DNA of 64,000 nt from Paraspadella gotoi (GCA_051294375.1 CM119267.1:1185601-1249600); one strand, 5' to 3'; shown: positions 12,301-25,720, numbered from the stretch's first letter. The notes: generated by a model not told the origin, from the letters alone. A program made the numbers and translations.

Positions 12301-15300
12301 GATTTATAGGCAAAGAATAACATTATTTGCAATAATATTTTTAGCAGGATTGACAATTGAATTTTGTAAAAAAAATTTTGACCTGTGCCAAAAAGTTTTT
12401 CAAAATGATTGAAATTTATATGTATTGCAGGACTACCCAAGGCCCACCTATTACTAAAATTTAAAACCATAATATTCACAAATAAGGAAGTTATGCATCA
12501 TTGAAAAAATGACCCATCTAAAATATTAGCACTGATAAATATGGAAAAAAACTTTTTGATAGTAACAATATTTCTACAGAGTTTACAAACCCTCTTGAGT
12601 ACAATTTAGCAAAATTTTAAGAAAAAAATTTAAAATATATTGGAGCTATGCAAGTTTTTTAAAAAAAATTTTAACCCAATTTTTAAGTGGTTTAAGATTA
12701 TTTTTTTTTAAAATTGCTTAAATGGGCAATAGCCAGACATCCAGGCAACCTCCTATAAAATCCTAAAGCCATTTATCCTATAAATGGAAAAGTTATCCCA
12801 TGTACAGACTTAAGACATTCTAGGTTTCCGGTACTGTACGTTTTCTTTTTTTTTCTTTTTTTCTTTTTTTTTTTTTCTTTTTTTTTCCTTTTTTTCCCAT
12901 CTTCCCTACTTTACTTCACCCAGGTGAGCCACTGGATGGGACGCCTCGACAAATTCATTCGCCTTCACGGTCACATGTTCTCCAAAGAGGATCACGTCTT
13001 GTTCATCAAGTGATAATTTAAAAAGATAATTATAATTTTAATAGTTAATAATTTGAATATAAATATCGCAGGGCTCTCTTCGACTTAATGGTGACTCCCC
13101 ACTTGGAGTTCACCCTATTGGCGAAGACGGCGAATCTGCTGGTTCTGTTGATGAAGAAACGACATTTGCTGTCGCCGAAAGGTCAAAGAAAAACTATTAA
13201 CAAAAATCTTGGTTATTAATAAATTTGCCAAATCTTCCTCCTTCCCTTTCTATTACAGACTTGGAACTTTCCTGGAAGCCCCTCCACAACTTGCTCGAAT
13301 TCTGCCTCTACAACAAATACGAATCTCACGGCCTCATCCTGATTCCTAAGAATCTGGAGAACATCCTCAAGAACGTCGTCCGCACGTGCAGGCCTTACTT
13401 TGCCACGTCGTGCACGCGCGAGATGCTGGAGGAGTGGCGCCCTCTATTGTGTCCCTTCGACGTCTCCATCACGGCGAGTAGGATTTCGCAATCGATGACG
13501 ACGACGATAACGACGACAAAGTTTACATCGTCGATTAGTAATTTCTTAAATGGCTTATATTATACAAAAGCTTTTAAAAAAGATAACGTTTAAGATGAAA
13601 TGGTTGTACTAATTTCATAGAATATACATTTTACATTATACAACTAGGAACTTTGATTTCAAAGTGATGCGCTAGTTATTAAACATGCATTAGTACTTTA
13701 AATAGAGCATGATCGCATGATCGAATTTGATTAAGCTCACTTCTCTACTGAGGATTTTCCAAGATTTTTGTTATATAAAGCCTATTATAAAAAACGTACG
13801 AGATAAAGTTACACCGACTGACTCACCGACCGAAAAGTACTTTTATATCAGAAGACGAGTGAGATTTCTTAATCATTGATAACCGAGTCAAATTCTCCGA
13901 AAACCTACTTACTCTCTACTTTCCAGAAAGGACTGTTCTATCTGGAACTCTTCCTGCCGACACTTCTCGCCCCCGAGGACAGCGACCAAGGATTCCGTCT
14001 TTGGTTCGACGAGCTTATTCTCCTCTGGGATTCCGTGACAAACTCTCCCTCCTTCGAGAACCCCCTCGTCTGGCTCTTCGCCCGTCTCGCCTTCGACAAC
14101 GTTGGTCGCGTGGATTGGGTGCCTTGGATTCCAAAGATCTTCAGTCGGATCATGAGGAGCTTTAACCTCCCGACGGCGGGACATCTCAATCTTACGGGTT
14201 CTTTACTTCAAGTTCCATTTCTTTTTTTTTTAATTTTTAAAACATTTAGATACGAATTTTAATTTCTAATTGGGTCGGGAATCGTTAATTTTTTTTACAA
14301 TAGCCCCGTCGGAAACTTAAGTGAGACACATTTTACACTAAATTTATTATTCCTTTGATAATGTTTTTTTTTTAAAAAGAGGGTCAAAAAAATGAAATAT
14401 CTGTAGTTTTTTAAGAATAATTATTTTAACAAAAACATTTAGTTTAAATTGTTTAAAATACTTTTTAATTAGTTATTGCAAAGACCAATAACAAATTAAA
14501 TTTAAACTGAATATTTATTAAGGCCAAAAATCGCACGAGAATTATGAGATGACGCCGGTTGTTGCTTGGATCGTCGCTTTATTGGGCGGAGGCAGCGAAG
14601 CCCAGACTCACCTCGAGATAATGCTTAAGGTAAGGACAAAGAAGCTTTTTTTTTTGCTTCGAGAAGTGGATTTGATTGATTGATTGATTCTCAGTAATTT
14701 ATCTCTTACGTTATGTATCCTTTATCCTCTTTAGTCCTTCAATGCCCCTTTATTACTTTAATACTCTATCAAATCTTTGTCTCGCTCTTCGCCTCTTAAT
14801 CTGTTCCCCTTTGACCCCATAATTTCTCCCCAATCATTCGTGAATCATCCCTTTCACAAATCTCTTTCACAAATTCCTTTCAAACTTCCTCCATCTATCA
14901 ATCAACCCCCCCCCCCTAATTTCAGGCCATGGCGTCCTTTTATCATCCTTCCAATTACGGCAAATGGACTTCGAGTCTCTTGAGATTCATGAATAAACTC
15001 TCGACGCAATTCGTGAGACGCCTCCACCGCGAGCGCTATCAAGCCGCGAGCTGGGAGACGCCGGTTCCTGCAGAAAAGAAACTCACCGACGCCGACGTCA
15101 CCAGATTCGTCGAGTCTCTACTTCCGGTTCGTCGCGCCTCTAGCGGTCATTTATTTTCGGAGAAAACTTTTTTTTTTAAACAAAATGCTTTCTCTTCCCC
15201 TCAGGTTGTTCATTTGTCCATGTTCTCTAAACTGGGAAGCTCTGATTCCGCGTCGACCCTTCACCAATTGTCGAGCATGCGGCCTGAGATCGTCATCCCT

Positions 15301-18300
15301 CCACTCATTGAGAAGTTCTACGTGGCGTTGGAGACGGTCACGGAGCCGCACAGGTTCAGGGAGTTCAATGTTAAAATATTTGCAGCTGAATGGATAATTT
15401 TTATATTGGTTGTACCAATTTCATATATAAAAATATAATTAATATACAATATATACATTAATCTTTAACTTGAACAGATTAACGGCGACATTGAATTGCA
15501 TGGTGGGCGTGTCTCGCTCTCTCTTGGCGGGAAGTCACTTTTATCCGGAAGGAAGGACACACGCTTTGCCAGCCCTGCAATGTTCTTTGCCAGGCTTGGA
15601 CCCCAACGACATGAAAAAGTGCATGGTGAGTTTTTTTCGCGTCGAGTCGAATTCGCTTCAAAGTCACGTCATCTTTTTATCTCTCCACCCGTCTTGGGTG
15701 AGATTTTGGTTTACTATTGGGTGAGATTTTGGGTTACTATTGCTTCTTAGTGACGTCGTCGCCGGCGTCATGCTTTTTTAAAATTGGATATTATAAAAGT
15801 TTGCAATTGTGGGAAACTAGAAAATTAAATATGGCTTCTCATCATCAAGATCTTTTAATATGACATGTTTCATATTGATGCAAGGATTTGTTGGTTTTGA
15901 AGAGACAGTTATTATTGTTATGTGTTAGTGACAGAACCGTTCAAAATAAGCAGTCCCTGAGCTTCGGATCAGGCTGTAACACCATGTTACAGGCGGGTTA
16001 AGCGCCCCGTTCCTCTTTAACTGCTAGGCGACCACCGGGCTAGAACCCCGGACCTTTGGGTTGGGAGGCGAATGACTTGCCTCCGGCACCAATGGCCGCT
16101 GATGAACGGTTGGTGGATTTTAGTCCACCATAGTTTTATTTATAAAACAATTATATTTATTTTTATATAAAAACTACTATGAATTACGATTGATTCTAAT
16201 AAAAGTGCAATCATGGGAAGTTAAAAATTTAGATTTGACTTTTCATTATTAAGATCTTTTAATATGACTTTTTTTATATTGATACAAGGATTTGTTTTTC
16301 TCTTTTTTTTTCTTTTTTTTATTATTAATATTGGTGATTAACATCGTTTTATGAGGAAAACGCATATTATTTTTATTTGAGCAATATATTTCGGTTAACA
16401 TCGCTTAACTATTTATATAAAATACATTAAAATTCAATACTTTTATTTATTTCATTCATTTCATTCATTCAATTTATTTCATTCAATTCAATTTATTTTA
16501 TACAATTCATTTCATTCAATTCATTTCTTTTTTTCTATCTGCAGGTGACGTTTCAGTTTTTGTCAACGATGTTCAGTCTGATCCCTTTCGTTGACTGTTC
16601 CGCCGCCTTGAAGAGGGATGGTGAGGGAAAGATATAACGGTTGTGATTGAATAAGCACGTGATCTCTCCCTGTGTCTCTCTCTCTCTCTCTCTCTCTCCC
16701 TTAGATTTGACGGAGGTTGAGAGACGCATCTGCGAACAGACGGCCAATTTCGAGGACTTTGTCCTTCAATTCTTGGACAAAGTCTTAATTCTCATTCAAA
16801 ATTGTTCTGGTAAGTTTCCTCGTTCATTTGATATTTAATAAATAATATTTATTATTCATTTATTATTTATTTTACATTTAATTATCTTGCCAGACGGGCC
16901 TAAGCCCATCTTGGGTGAGATTTTGGTTTACTAGTGCTTCTGAGTGTCGTTGTTGTAAAAGAGTATATTTGTAGTAAGCTAAAAATTTAAATATCGCTTT
17001 GCATCATCAAGCTCTTTTAAAAAAAACATTTTCACATGGATACATGTATTTTTTGTTTGAATTTTCTTAACATTGACTAACTGTAATATGCAAATTAAGA
17101 TATAGAGGATATTTTTTTCTCAGTCGCTGCCTCTTCTGATTTATCTAAAAACGAGTTGAGCCCTGCATCGGCTGGTCTTCTCTCTTTCTCTCTCTTTCTT
17201 TCTATCCTTCTTTCTTTATTTCTCTTTCTTTTTATTTAAAAAAAGTGATGAGGATGAATCTCGTGACGTTAATCGTCGCCGTCGTTCTCTCGATGGCGAC
17301 TTGAATAATTGAGAAGGAAACGGGTTTTAACGAGGATACATTTAATAAAATGTCCAAAGAGTTTAACATTAACAAGAATAAGCAATTATAACGGTGAACG
17401 TGAATTTCGAGTTGTGTTAAGTGTCGTGAGCTTGTCGGCTTTTATAGCCGAAAGTCGGCCTAAGTGTCCTCAGCGTAAGGACAGGGGCTAAACAACCACT
17501 GGTGACCACGGTGGCCAGAGACATGACCCACATGTTCTCCATATCTCTCTTTTACTATTTGTTTATCTCGCTTACATTTATTCATTGATTTCTTTAATTA
17601 AATTAATTAATTTTTTTCTATTTAATTAAAATAATTAAATTCGTTCCGTTTATTTACTTCAGTTAATACTTTAAATTTATTTACTCGATGCAATTTATTT
17701 ATCTTAATTCTTTCATTTATTTTAATTAAATAAATTTAAATTAATTCATTCATTCAATTAATTTTATTCAAATCATTTCATTCAACTCATTTCATTCATT
17801 TTATTTAATTACATTTTTTTAACGTTTTACCATAATTCTTTATCATCACATCAATATTTCGTTATCATCGCATCAATAATTCGTTATCATCGCATCAATA
17901 ATTCATTATCATTGGATAAATATTGATCGATGGATCATTATGATTTTAAGATTTTCTCAGTAATTTTCTTTGAAAGAAACGTCTGGCGAGAACTCTATAC
18001 TTTAACATTTTTTTTCCCTCATTTAGGAGCAGAATCAACGAGGGCCGACGCGGCCGCTTGGGGAAATTCAGCCGCCACAGAAAAGCTGACTAATGAAGAA
18101 TCCATGATGCAGGTTTGGTTATCGATCGGCTAATTAAATAACTACTTAATTAAAAATTAGCTTTAAAATAAAATTACAAAACGAAACGAAATTTGTCCGA
18201 AATATACTTTGAGTCATTCCCCTCTGACCTCATACTTCTCCAGATCGGTATGACCTCGACCGTAGCGGCCATCCTTCAGCAATCCTCACCCGCCATCTTC

Positions 18301-18979
18301 AAACTCGCCCTGGAGCGGATCTTCCGCTTCTCCACGACGTCCGTACTGGAGCCAAAATTGGCTGGGAGATACACTGGAGACTTGGTTCGCTCTGCGGTCA
18401 AGGTCGACCCTCCGCAGGTCAGCGGTTCTATTATAAATGTTCCACTTTTATTTTTCGTACTCCTTGTTCCTTTCGTGTTCGTATTCATTTTCCTTTTATA
18501 TCCATCCATATTCATATATAATATATATAATATTGTATATATCCATTTTCCACATTTATGTCTCATACTTTTTTCCCCACTTTCCTCCATTTTTATTCAA
18601 TTTTAATTCTATTATTTCCCTCAATGTATTTTTTATCATTTTACATTAATTCGTCTCCATTTGTCCACATTTACCTCTTTTTTCCTCCCCTTTAATTATC
18701 CCTTGCCCCCTTTCACCCCCTTATCATCCTATGCCCCACTCCCTCCTTCCCCAGGCTTTAAACCTGTTCCTCCCATTCATCCACAAGAAGTTGATGAGCC
18801 TCTTGACGGAGTCGACCTTCGAGGAAGAGAATCTCGACGATGAGATCCTTTGGAATCTGCAGATGATGTCGGAGATCGTGAGATCGGATGGACAGGAGCT
18901 CGTCAAGTATAGTCAACAGATTCTCCAAGTGCTGGACAAATCAAATCGACTCACCTGCAAACAAGGTCGGTCGCGAATC

Positions 18980-19018
<39 letters not shown>

Positions 19019-19813
19019 CTATTTTCGTTTCCCTTCCCCAAATTTTCCAGGTTACGAATTCTCGGCCACGATCCTCCGCAATTTGTTCAAAGCGTTGACG
19101 CTGACATACAGCCTCAACTACTCCAGCGTCACTGTTCCGCTGGGCATGCCGCCCGAGGAGCATTTCTATGTCAGGGATTGGGCTAAGCCAGGTCTGGTTG
19201 TGCAGTCGTGTGGTTGTTCAGGCTGCCTAGTTTTTCCTTTGTCTGGTTGTCAGGTCGTCCAGTTGTCCGTCCTTCCAGTTGTCTGTCCTTCCAGTTGTCT
19301 GGTCCTCGGGTCACCCAGTTGTCCAGACGTTGTTCGGTTGTCTCTCCGTTCTGTCGTTTTCTTCTCCACTCGGATGGTCCAGCTCATCCAGCTCATCCAT
19401 TGTTCTATTTTAATTTTATCCCTTTTGTTTTCTGTCATTGCCAGGCGACGTTTACAACCTTGGCCTCCGCTGGCACAGTCCCAACGAGGAAGAGCTCCAC
19501 TTTGCCCAGCGACTCTTCGATGTGTTCGTCCTTCCTGAAGTCGAAGCCTTGGACGCCTTCGCCGACGACCGACTGCAGCTCAAGAGGGAACGACTTCAAC
19601 GCGGCCTCAATCTCGTCTTGCAGGTCAGGTCTTTATATATTTATTAATTTAATTTATATCTATTTGTTTAAAACAAATTATTATTATCTTTTCTTTCTTC
19701 CAGACTTTGCAAGGTCTTGCCTGCGTCCTTCCTCAGTGGACTGGTCAATTTCTCCATCCGATGCCTTCTCAGGTGAGCACTGAGCTAAGACCAAACGCGG
19801 GCAAATGTCTTAT

Positions 19814-19911
<98 letters not shown>

Positions 19912-20885
19912 GTCAGCCTCGCCAACCCGCCCCGCTTAGCCTTCGAGCGTCCGTGCGTCGTCCGCTTCCGAAGCGAAAAGATCCGCCGCGCCGACGACGG
20001 CGGCGGCGGCGGCGATAGCGGCAGTAATGATAACAACAACGACAACGTCAGGGAGAACATCGCCGTCGTCATGCGAAAGCTGAAGGTCCGTTTCATGTTG
20101 ATTCCCATCGACGAATTCACGCTTCATAATCGGTGATCCCCTTCCCCTTCCCTCGCAGGCGGCCATCTTAGAAAGGATCCCCGACGACACCAAGTCCCTC
20201 TACCTCCTCATCGCCATCCTCCAAAGTCTGCTCATGTTCCACGGAGCAAGTAGGGATGACTTCGACGCCAGATGGAAATCCTTTCATGTCGTCAAGCGGG
20301 CGATGGAGAACAAACTCGTGCGAAAGAAGAGGCACATGAGAGGTATTTGGCCGATCGGGAGGAAATATTTTTAAGATTATGTGACGCTGTCGCTTAGCCA
20401 TCAATAAAGTAATAATAATGTAATATAATAAAATTTAGGGAGAGGAGGCAAAAACGAATATTTTTTAAAAAAAATTAAAAAGCATAAACAAAAGGTAAGA
20501 TTGACTTTTTTAATATTTTTTCCGACTTCAGCGCTGCTCATCGACCGGACGGTGCTGCAGCACGAGCGACGCCTGCTCAACCGCTCCTACCAGCCTTACA
20601 CCAGCCTGCACTTGGACATCTTGCGCGATCTCTTTCAGCTCTCCACTTCTCATTATGGCGAGGTATGTAAAATTGGTTGAGACAGAGAGACACGACGACG
20701 ATTTAACTTACCTTAAATGAGGCCTTACCGTTCCCTTCCCCGCAGGTTCGAATTCGCGCTCAAAACATTTTGTCTCAAGGTCTCCATGTCTTCACTTATT
20801 CTTATATGCATCTTCTTGACGACATCGTCGAACTTCTTAAAGAATCCGACGACGTCACTCATGATCACTTTAAAGGTCTCTCTCG

Positions 20886-20972
<87 letters not shown>

Positions 20973-23900
20973 ACACTTTTCTCCCTTCTAAGGTGCTCTC
21001 TACGTTCTGATCGGTCCCAAACACCGCTGCCTGGCGGTCAAGCCCCACTGGTCGGTCATCTCGCGCCTGTGGCCAGCCATCGTTCAGGCTCAGCATTCGG
21101 AGAAGCCCTCGATCCAACTCCTGATGGACGAACTCATTGATAAGATCTCTAAGAACATGGACACCATCGCCATCGACTTCGCGATGCAGGATTCCACGCT
21201 CGCCTTCGCCTCTCAATTTTGGTTGCTCACCGACTTATCATTTAAATTGGGTTATGCGATTTTTAAAATCCAAGTTGTTTTGTTTTTCCCTTCAGGTCTA
21301 GTCAGCAATCCCTTCCCCTCCCATCCCTCCCGCCACCTTCCTCAGAGGAGATGTCATCCTGCGCTGCGGCGGAGTCGGCGGCTGTCGCCTCCAAAACCCG
21401 CGAGTACGAGAGCCTCGTCCAGCGTCTCGTCGGCCTCATCGTCTCCGGGAATTTGAGATGGAAGTTCGCTCAGGTGGCGCTGGCGTTGACGGGGATGCTC
21501 TTTCGCTACGATCGCCCTCTGCCGGAACCGGGCGTCAAGGTCGTCACGGATCTGTTGTTGCACGATACCGTCCTCGTCAGGTTGGGGGGGAGGTTGGAAT
21601 GGGTGAATGTGGTGAGGTTATGAGAGATCATGAGATCGTGTTTTTATGAGAATGAGAATTTTATTTCATATCAATAATGATACAGTAGCATATATCGGCA
21701 ACAAAATAAACCAAATAAAAACAGAATTAAGACGTTAACGTGAAGGAAAACTAAGCTACGAGATCATTTCTATATTTCCATAGAAATAAGACAAAACTTT
21801 ATTTTTCGTCAAAGTTAAACGTTTTATGAATCGTTCATGACTAATTTTGAAAATTTTATAAATGTTAGGGTAACCAAAACATTCTCTAAGGTTTCTGATG
21901 CTTTCCCATCGATGCCAGCCAAAGATCTTACGAATTCCATTATTAATGGCTACATTTAGTTGGTACATATCTTTACAACGAAAGTCTTTACCTTCACAAC
22001 CATATTGTAGTACTGAGACACAATTACTGGAAAATAATTGTAACAAAACTGCTTCATTTGGTTTGTGTAACGCATTCAAAATACTATTGGAGGACATTAG
22101 ATCAGGTGTGGGATCGAAATCAAAATTATTTCCTGATTTTTAGTTATAGATATTTCCAACTCGTGACTCTTTCGATAGGACATGAATCAACATTTAAATT
22201 GAAAATTAAAAATTTTATATTTTTATCAACAGAAAAACTAATGAGACATTCACATCCTTGAAAAAAAGCGTTTTGCGAGGGTAATAGTCGTTTCGAAATA
22301 AATGTTTCCGATTGATTCAAAACAAATATATTTACGATCGCAAATGTCCGAAATTTTGGGAGAGCAAATATTGCTGACAGCAGGTGGTTATATGATGGAG
22401 GGGGGAAATCCCGCTTCCTACAAACGCAAGCATAACCTTTTCCGCTGTGCGGTTTTAAGATGGTAGAAGAGGCGTTGGTGTTTTTGTAGCCTTATAGTTA
22501 AAAGTTATAGTTAAATGTAGACCGTGGAATAAAAGTTTGTTAATTTCACTAGAAAAATGTCAATCTCTGGCGTCTCCGCACTCTTGAAGCAGTCGAAGCG
22601 GCCGCACAAAAAAGTCCAGATCGACCTAAACTCAATGGCGGGTAAGTTTGTTGACTATGCCCTTCGATAAGTATTGGAGGAGGCCGTCTGGCACTCCGTT
22701 ATTTTCCCGAAACCATTTCCACAGGGCCAGAGGTGTCCGCACGCAGCAACGGGGTCGTCCGCCCAGGAAGTCGCGCGGACAACGCGTGGATGGAGTACGA
22801 TCCTTCGTCGGTCCCTCGAACGGAAGAGGACTGGTCCACCGCCAACTTTGTGGACAAGACCCACTGGGGCTTCTACTGTTGGCCAAAGCGGCTCGAGGTC
22901 TACGCCCCTCGGGATAAACAGCCCGTCGTACCGCAACCTCGTGAGGCGATGGATCGAGTTGAAGGTTGAAGGATTACATTTTTGTGTTTCAAATGATCGT
23001 TTCTGTCAACTCACTCTTATTTTTTTAAATTCGGTTTAGGAATAATCTACGACTTCTTTTCGTCCAAGGACAACGTGGACAAGCTCATCGAGTTTTTGTC
23101 CTTGGAGGAAAGAAAAGGAAAGGACAAGTTTAGTGCCAAAAGGTTTATCCTTTTTAAGGTGAGGCTTTAAAAGAAAAAAAAAATAGGAGCGAATATGATC
23201 CGATTTTTCCGCAATTGTCTCCCCAAGGGCCTCTTCCGCAACTATGGCCCAGCCTTTCTTCCTCTGCTTCGCCCACACCTGGAGAAGCTCTCAACCGACT
23301 CGATCGAGTCCAAGCAGAGGTGCGCCGCCGAGATCGTCGCCGGTCTCGTCAGGGGCTCCAAGCATTGGGCCTTCACCGACCTGGAGTCAATGTGGGCGTG
23401 GCTCGCGCCCCTGCTCGAGACCGCCTTCGCCAACATCACCACGGAAACGGTCGTAGACTGGGGCACCTGTATCGCCACCTGCTCCGAGTCGCGCGATCCT
23501 CGACGCATCCACTGGCTATTGGAGGTCGTCATGAAGGATCCGGTCAAGGGAGAGATCGATTCCTCCTTCAGGGACACCAATCATCTCTACGCGTTGCAGG
23601 GGGCGCTCTCGCAGCAGGTAAGGAAAACGAAAAGAGAAAGGGAAGCGACAGAGCAGCGGCAGAGCTGCGGAAGATCAGCGACGCAGCAGCTACAGAACGA
23701 GATTCCTTTTTTTTCTTTTTTAATCCAGGAATGGCGAGTTCCAACTCTCCTTCACCGACACCTCGAACAGGTTCTGCCTCACATCCACCACCCCTACAAG
23801 AACATGAGGGATCGCCTTGGATCTGTCTTGACTTCCATCTATCTCTACGATTGGACCTTTCCAGGGGGACCTGAATGCAGGTTGGTCGCTGAGGCAGGAG

Positions 23901-25629
23901 AATCGCCCCGTCCCACTTAACTCTTTACTTTTAAGCGACCCCGGAAATTTTGGTGGATTTTAATTATCCATATATAGTTTTAATTAAATCTTACTAAATT
24001 ATTCGAATCTCCTAATTTAACTCTTTCATTCGTCAGATCTCCGCGGAAAAAGTCATTCATCGAAAGAATCCTTCCGGGTTTGGAAGCCTTGAAAATTTCA
24101 TCGGGCCCACAGGCAGAGGCCGAAAAGATTCAGGTATGGCGAGGTGGCCTTTAGAAAAGAGTGTTATGAAAAACATTACATTTAATATTGGCCACTTTTA
24201 TGTCCTTCGACAAAAGATTCTATTTCTCAGAAAAGATCCCATTTCTCAGAAAAGCGAAGGTTCGTCTTCGTCAGCTGATGATCTAGACTACAAAGACTCG
24301 TCGGCTTACAAAGGCGCCGTCCAAATCTGCGAGACTCTCATCTCCTGGTACAAAGCTTCAGCCTCGCGGACTCTCGACGGATTCTCGTCGGTATTTGAGG
24401 GGAAAGAGAGAGAGACAGACAGACAGACAAAATAACAGACGTCTTTACCCCATTCGCAGGAAATGTTTTCTGCCATTCCTTACTTCTGCGCGCTGGAGGG
24501 TGAAGCAACGGACGAGGCTTTGAAGAAAGAATGCTTTACCGTCCTTTACGTCCTCGCGTCGGCGCAACAGAAGGCGTCGACTCTGGAACGACTCGTCGAC
24601 GTCCTCGTCAGCGTCAAAGAGACGGGGTCCTGGCACGCCAGGATCTCTCTTTTGCGGTTTTTACAGATTATGGTCTTCACGAATCTCCCGCTTCTAAAGG
24701 TTAGGAAAAGTGTGTCGGTATATGACACACCTTACTTACCTGTCACTCGATGAGCCAATTCCAATTAAAGGTAGAATACTAAATTCCACGCATAAAAACG
24801 AGTAATTGTTTTGAAAACATCCACAACGCCTTGTAGTTGCTTAAAAATCTATTTTGTTTTATTGCATACGAAAGAAAAAAGCCATAATCTTTTTATTATT
24901 GTATTGTTCAAATATATTGTCCAGATATATTTTCTCACCTCGTTATATCTCGATTCTCTTTATATCTTTTAATTTTCCTCCCCCTCCTCCCCCTAGTCCT
25001 TCTCCACCCACTCTTCAACCCTCACCTCCCTGGTCACGGATCTTCTCGCCGACGAGCGACTCGAGGTTCGCGAGGCGGCGGGGATTACTCTGGGCGGCTT
25101 CTTCCACTGTCGATTCGCCTCCATCGAAGAGAAGATTCTCGCTTCTTTCCGAAAATTGGCCAATACTCGAATCGGCGCCGCGTTAAAGTCCGGAGCAGCC
25201 ACCGCCGCTGCCGCAGCCGCAAATCGAGCTCCGGCCGAAGAGGCCCGTCGACGCCACGGGGGCGTCCTCGGCCTTTGCGCCGTCGTTCAAGCCTTTCCCT
25301 ACGACGTGCCGGACATTCTGCCTCCCGTTCTGATGGAAGTTTGCGATCACATTCACGACCCCATGCCCATCAGCGAATCGGGTAAGTTGTCATGTCATGT
25401 CAATCACATTCACGACTCCATGCCCATCAGCGGATCATGTCAATCTTCATTGACCGTCGAACCAATTGGTTCTCCTCCCCCCCTTCCTTTCCTCACCGCA
25501 GCGAAGCGCACCCTTTCTTCCTTCAGACGAACTCACTACGACAATTGGGAAGATCACAAACTCAAGTTCTCCGAAGAAGAAATTCACACTCTCACCGACA
25601 TCCTCGTCTCCCCGAATTACTACGCTTAA
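9348..25629 (+). CDS. PSME4: Proteasome activator complex subunit 4 (PA200/Blm10)
   Basis: PSME4 is a HEAT-like solenoid that caps the 20S proteasome and in animals promotes degradation of acetylated histones. Exons: 9348-9566, 12924-13009, 13072-13181, 13259-13473, 13927-14197, 14523-14629, 14926-15126, 15205-15353, 15478-15625, 16545-16620, 16705-16809, 18027-18112, 18244-18417, 18755-18965, 19051-19191, 19445-19623, 19704-19772, 19912-20085, 20159-20342, 20532-20662, 20746-20875, 20993-21221, 21296-21580, 22553-22641, 22725-22964, 23040-23158, 23228-23617, 23729-23880, 24037-24133, 24250-24390, 24460-24699, 24997-25381, 25502-25629. All phases agree, giving 1886 residues (human 1843). Co-linear blocks include [53 protein letters not shown] and the C-terminal YYA, the gate-opening type of end. 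The exon 4 donor is ambiguous (see findings). Confidence 0.96.
9810..12836. mobile_element. 3-kb foldback element, Tc1/mariner-type ends
   Basis: The left end CAGTACCGGAAACCTAGAAT (9810) is mirrored by the right end ...GGTTTCCGGTACTG (12836), and TA flanks both ends (9808-9809 and 12837-12838). The two arms are inverted copies along nearly their whole length of about 1.5 kb, meeting near 11323. They differ by scattered substitutions and small indels, so this is not an assembly mirror. CAGT-type ends with a TA duplication are the Tc1/mariner signature. No transposase was found; the mirrored 66-residue frames at 10166-10366 and 12279-12479 are just the same arm read twice. The element fills most of PSME4 intron 1 (9567-12923). 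Confidence 0.88.
15685..17060. repeat. Homologous segments in PSME4 introns 9 and 11
   Basis: A segment with GGGTGAGATTTTGGTTTACTA and, further on, CATCATCAAGATCTTTTAATATG plus ACAAGGATTTGTT occurs at about 15685-15905. It recurs in part at about 16195-16295 and again at about 16900-17060. The copies are diverged. They flank exons 10 and 11 as direct repeats. Confidence 0.55.
15930..16110 (-). mobile_element. tRNA-derived SINE, minus strand, in PSME4 intron 9
   Basis: Read on the minus strand there is a tRNA-like head: CCTCCCAACCCAAAGG, then GGTCCGGGG and a B-box-like GGTTCTAGCCC (plus strand 16037-16047). An A-box is only weakly visible. It lies inside an intron, between two of the diverged intron 9 repeat segments. 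Confidence 0.5.
17848..17925. repeat. 22-bp minisatellite in PSME4 intron 11
   Basis: Three to four copies of a unit like TTCGTTATCATCGCATCAAT in tandem. Confidence 0.8.
19205..19345. repeat. CCAGTTGTC minisatellite in PSME4 intron 15
   Basis: Repeated CCAGTTGTC(T/C)GTCCTT-type units with degeneration fill most of the intron. Confidence 0.7.
19816..19909. repeat. (CT)n tract forming most of PSME4 intron 17
   Basis: About 47 CT units run up to the acceptor AG at 19910-19911. Apart from about 40 bases at its start, the 139-base intron is this repeat, so the microsatellite serves as the polypyrimidine tract. Confidence 0.9.
20877..20971. repeat. (CT)n tract in PSME4 intron 21
   Basis: A nearly pure CT/CTTT tract runs from just after the exon 21 donor to about 20 bases before the exon 22 acceptor. 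Confidence 0.9.
21650..22140 (-). pseudogene. LINE reverse transcriptase C-terminal remnant
   Basis: A minus-strand frame (22097 to 21756) encodes a piece typical of the region downstream of the reverse transcriptase in non-LTR retrotransposons: VLQYGCEGK, then a Leu-Asn-Val-Ala run followed by [14 protein letters not shown] and a short Cys-Phe-Gly segment. No polymerase catalytic domain remains. It lies in PSME4 intron 23, antisense to the gene. The clade (CR1/Jockey or RTE-like) cannot be settled from this piece. Confidence 0.65.
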
Positions 25630-25715
25630 ATCTTTTAGAACTGACGTCGACGACGCTTAAATCTTTTAGAACTGACGTCGACGACGCTTAAATCTTTTAG
25701 AACTGACGTCGACGA
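25623..25715. repeat. 31-bp triplicate over the PSME4 stop codon
   Basis: Three tandem copies of a 31-bp unit starting CGCTTAAATCTTTTAGAACT. The first copy contains the last codon and the TAA of PSME4. Each unit carries TGACGTCGACGA. The array ends 5 bases before a polyadenylation signal. Confidence 0.9.
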
Positions 25716-25720
25716 CTCTT

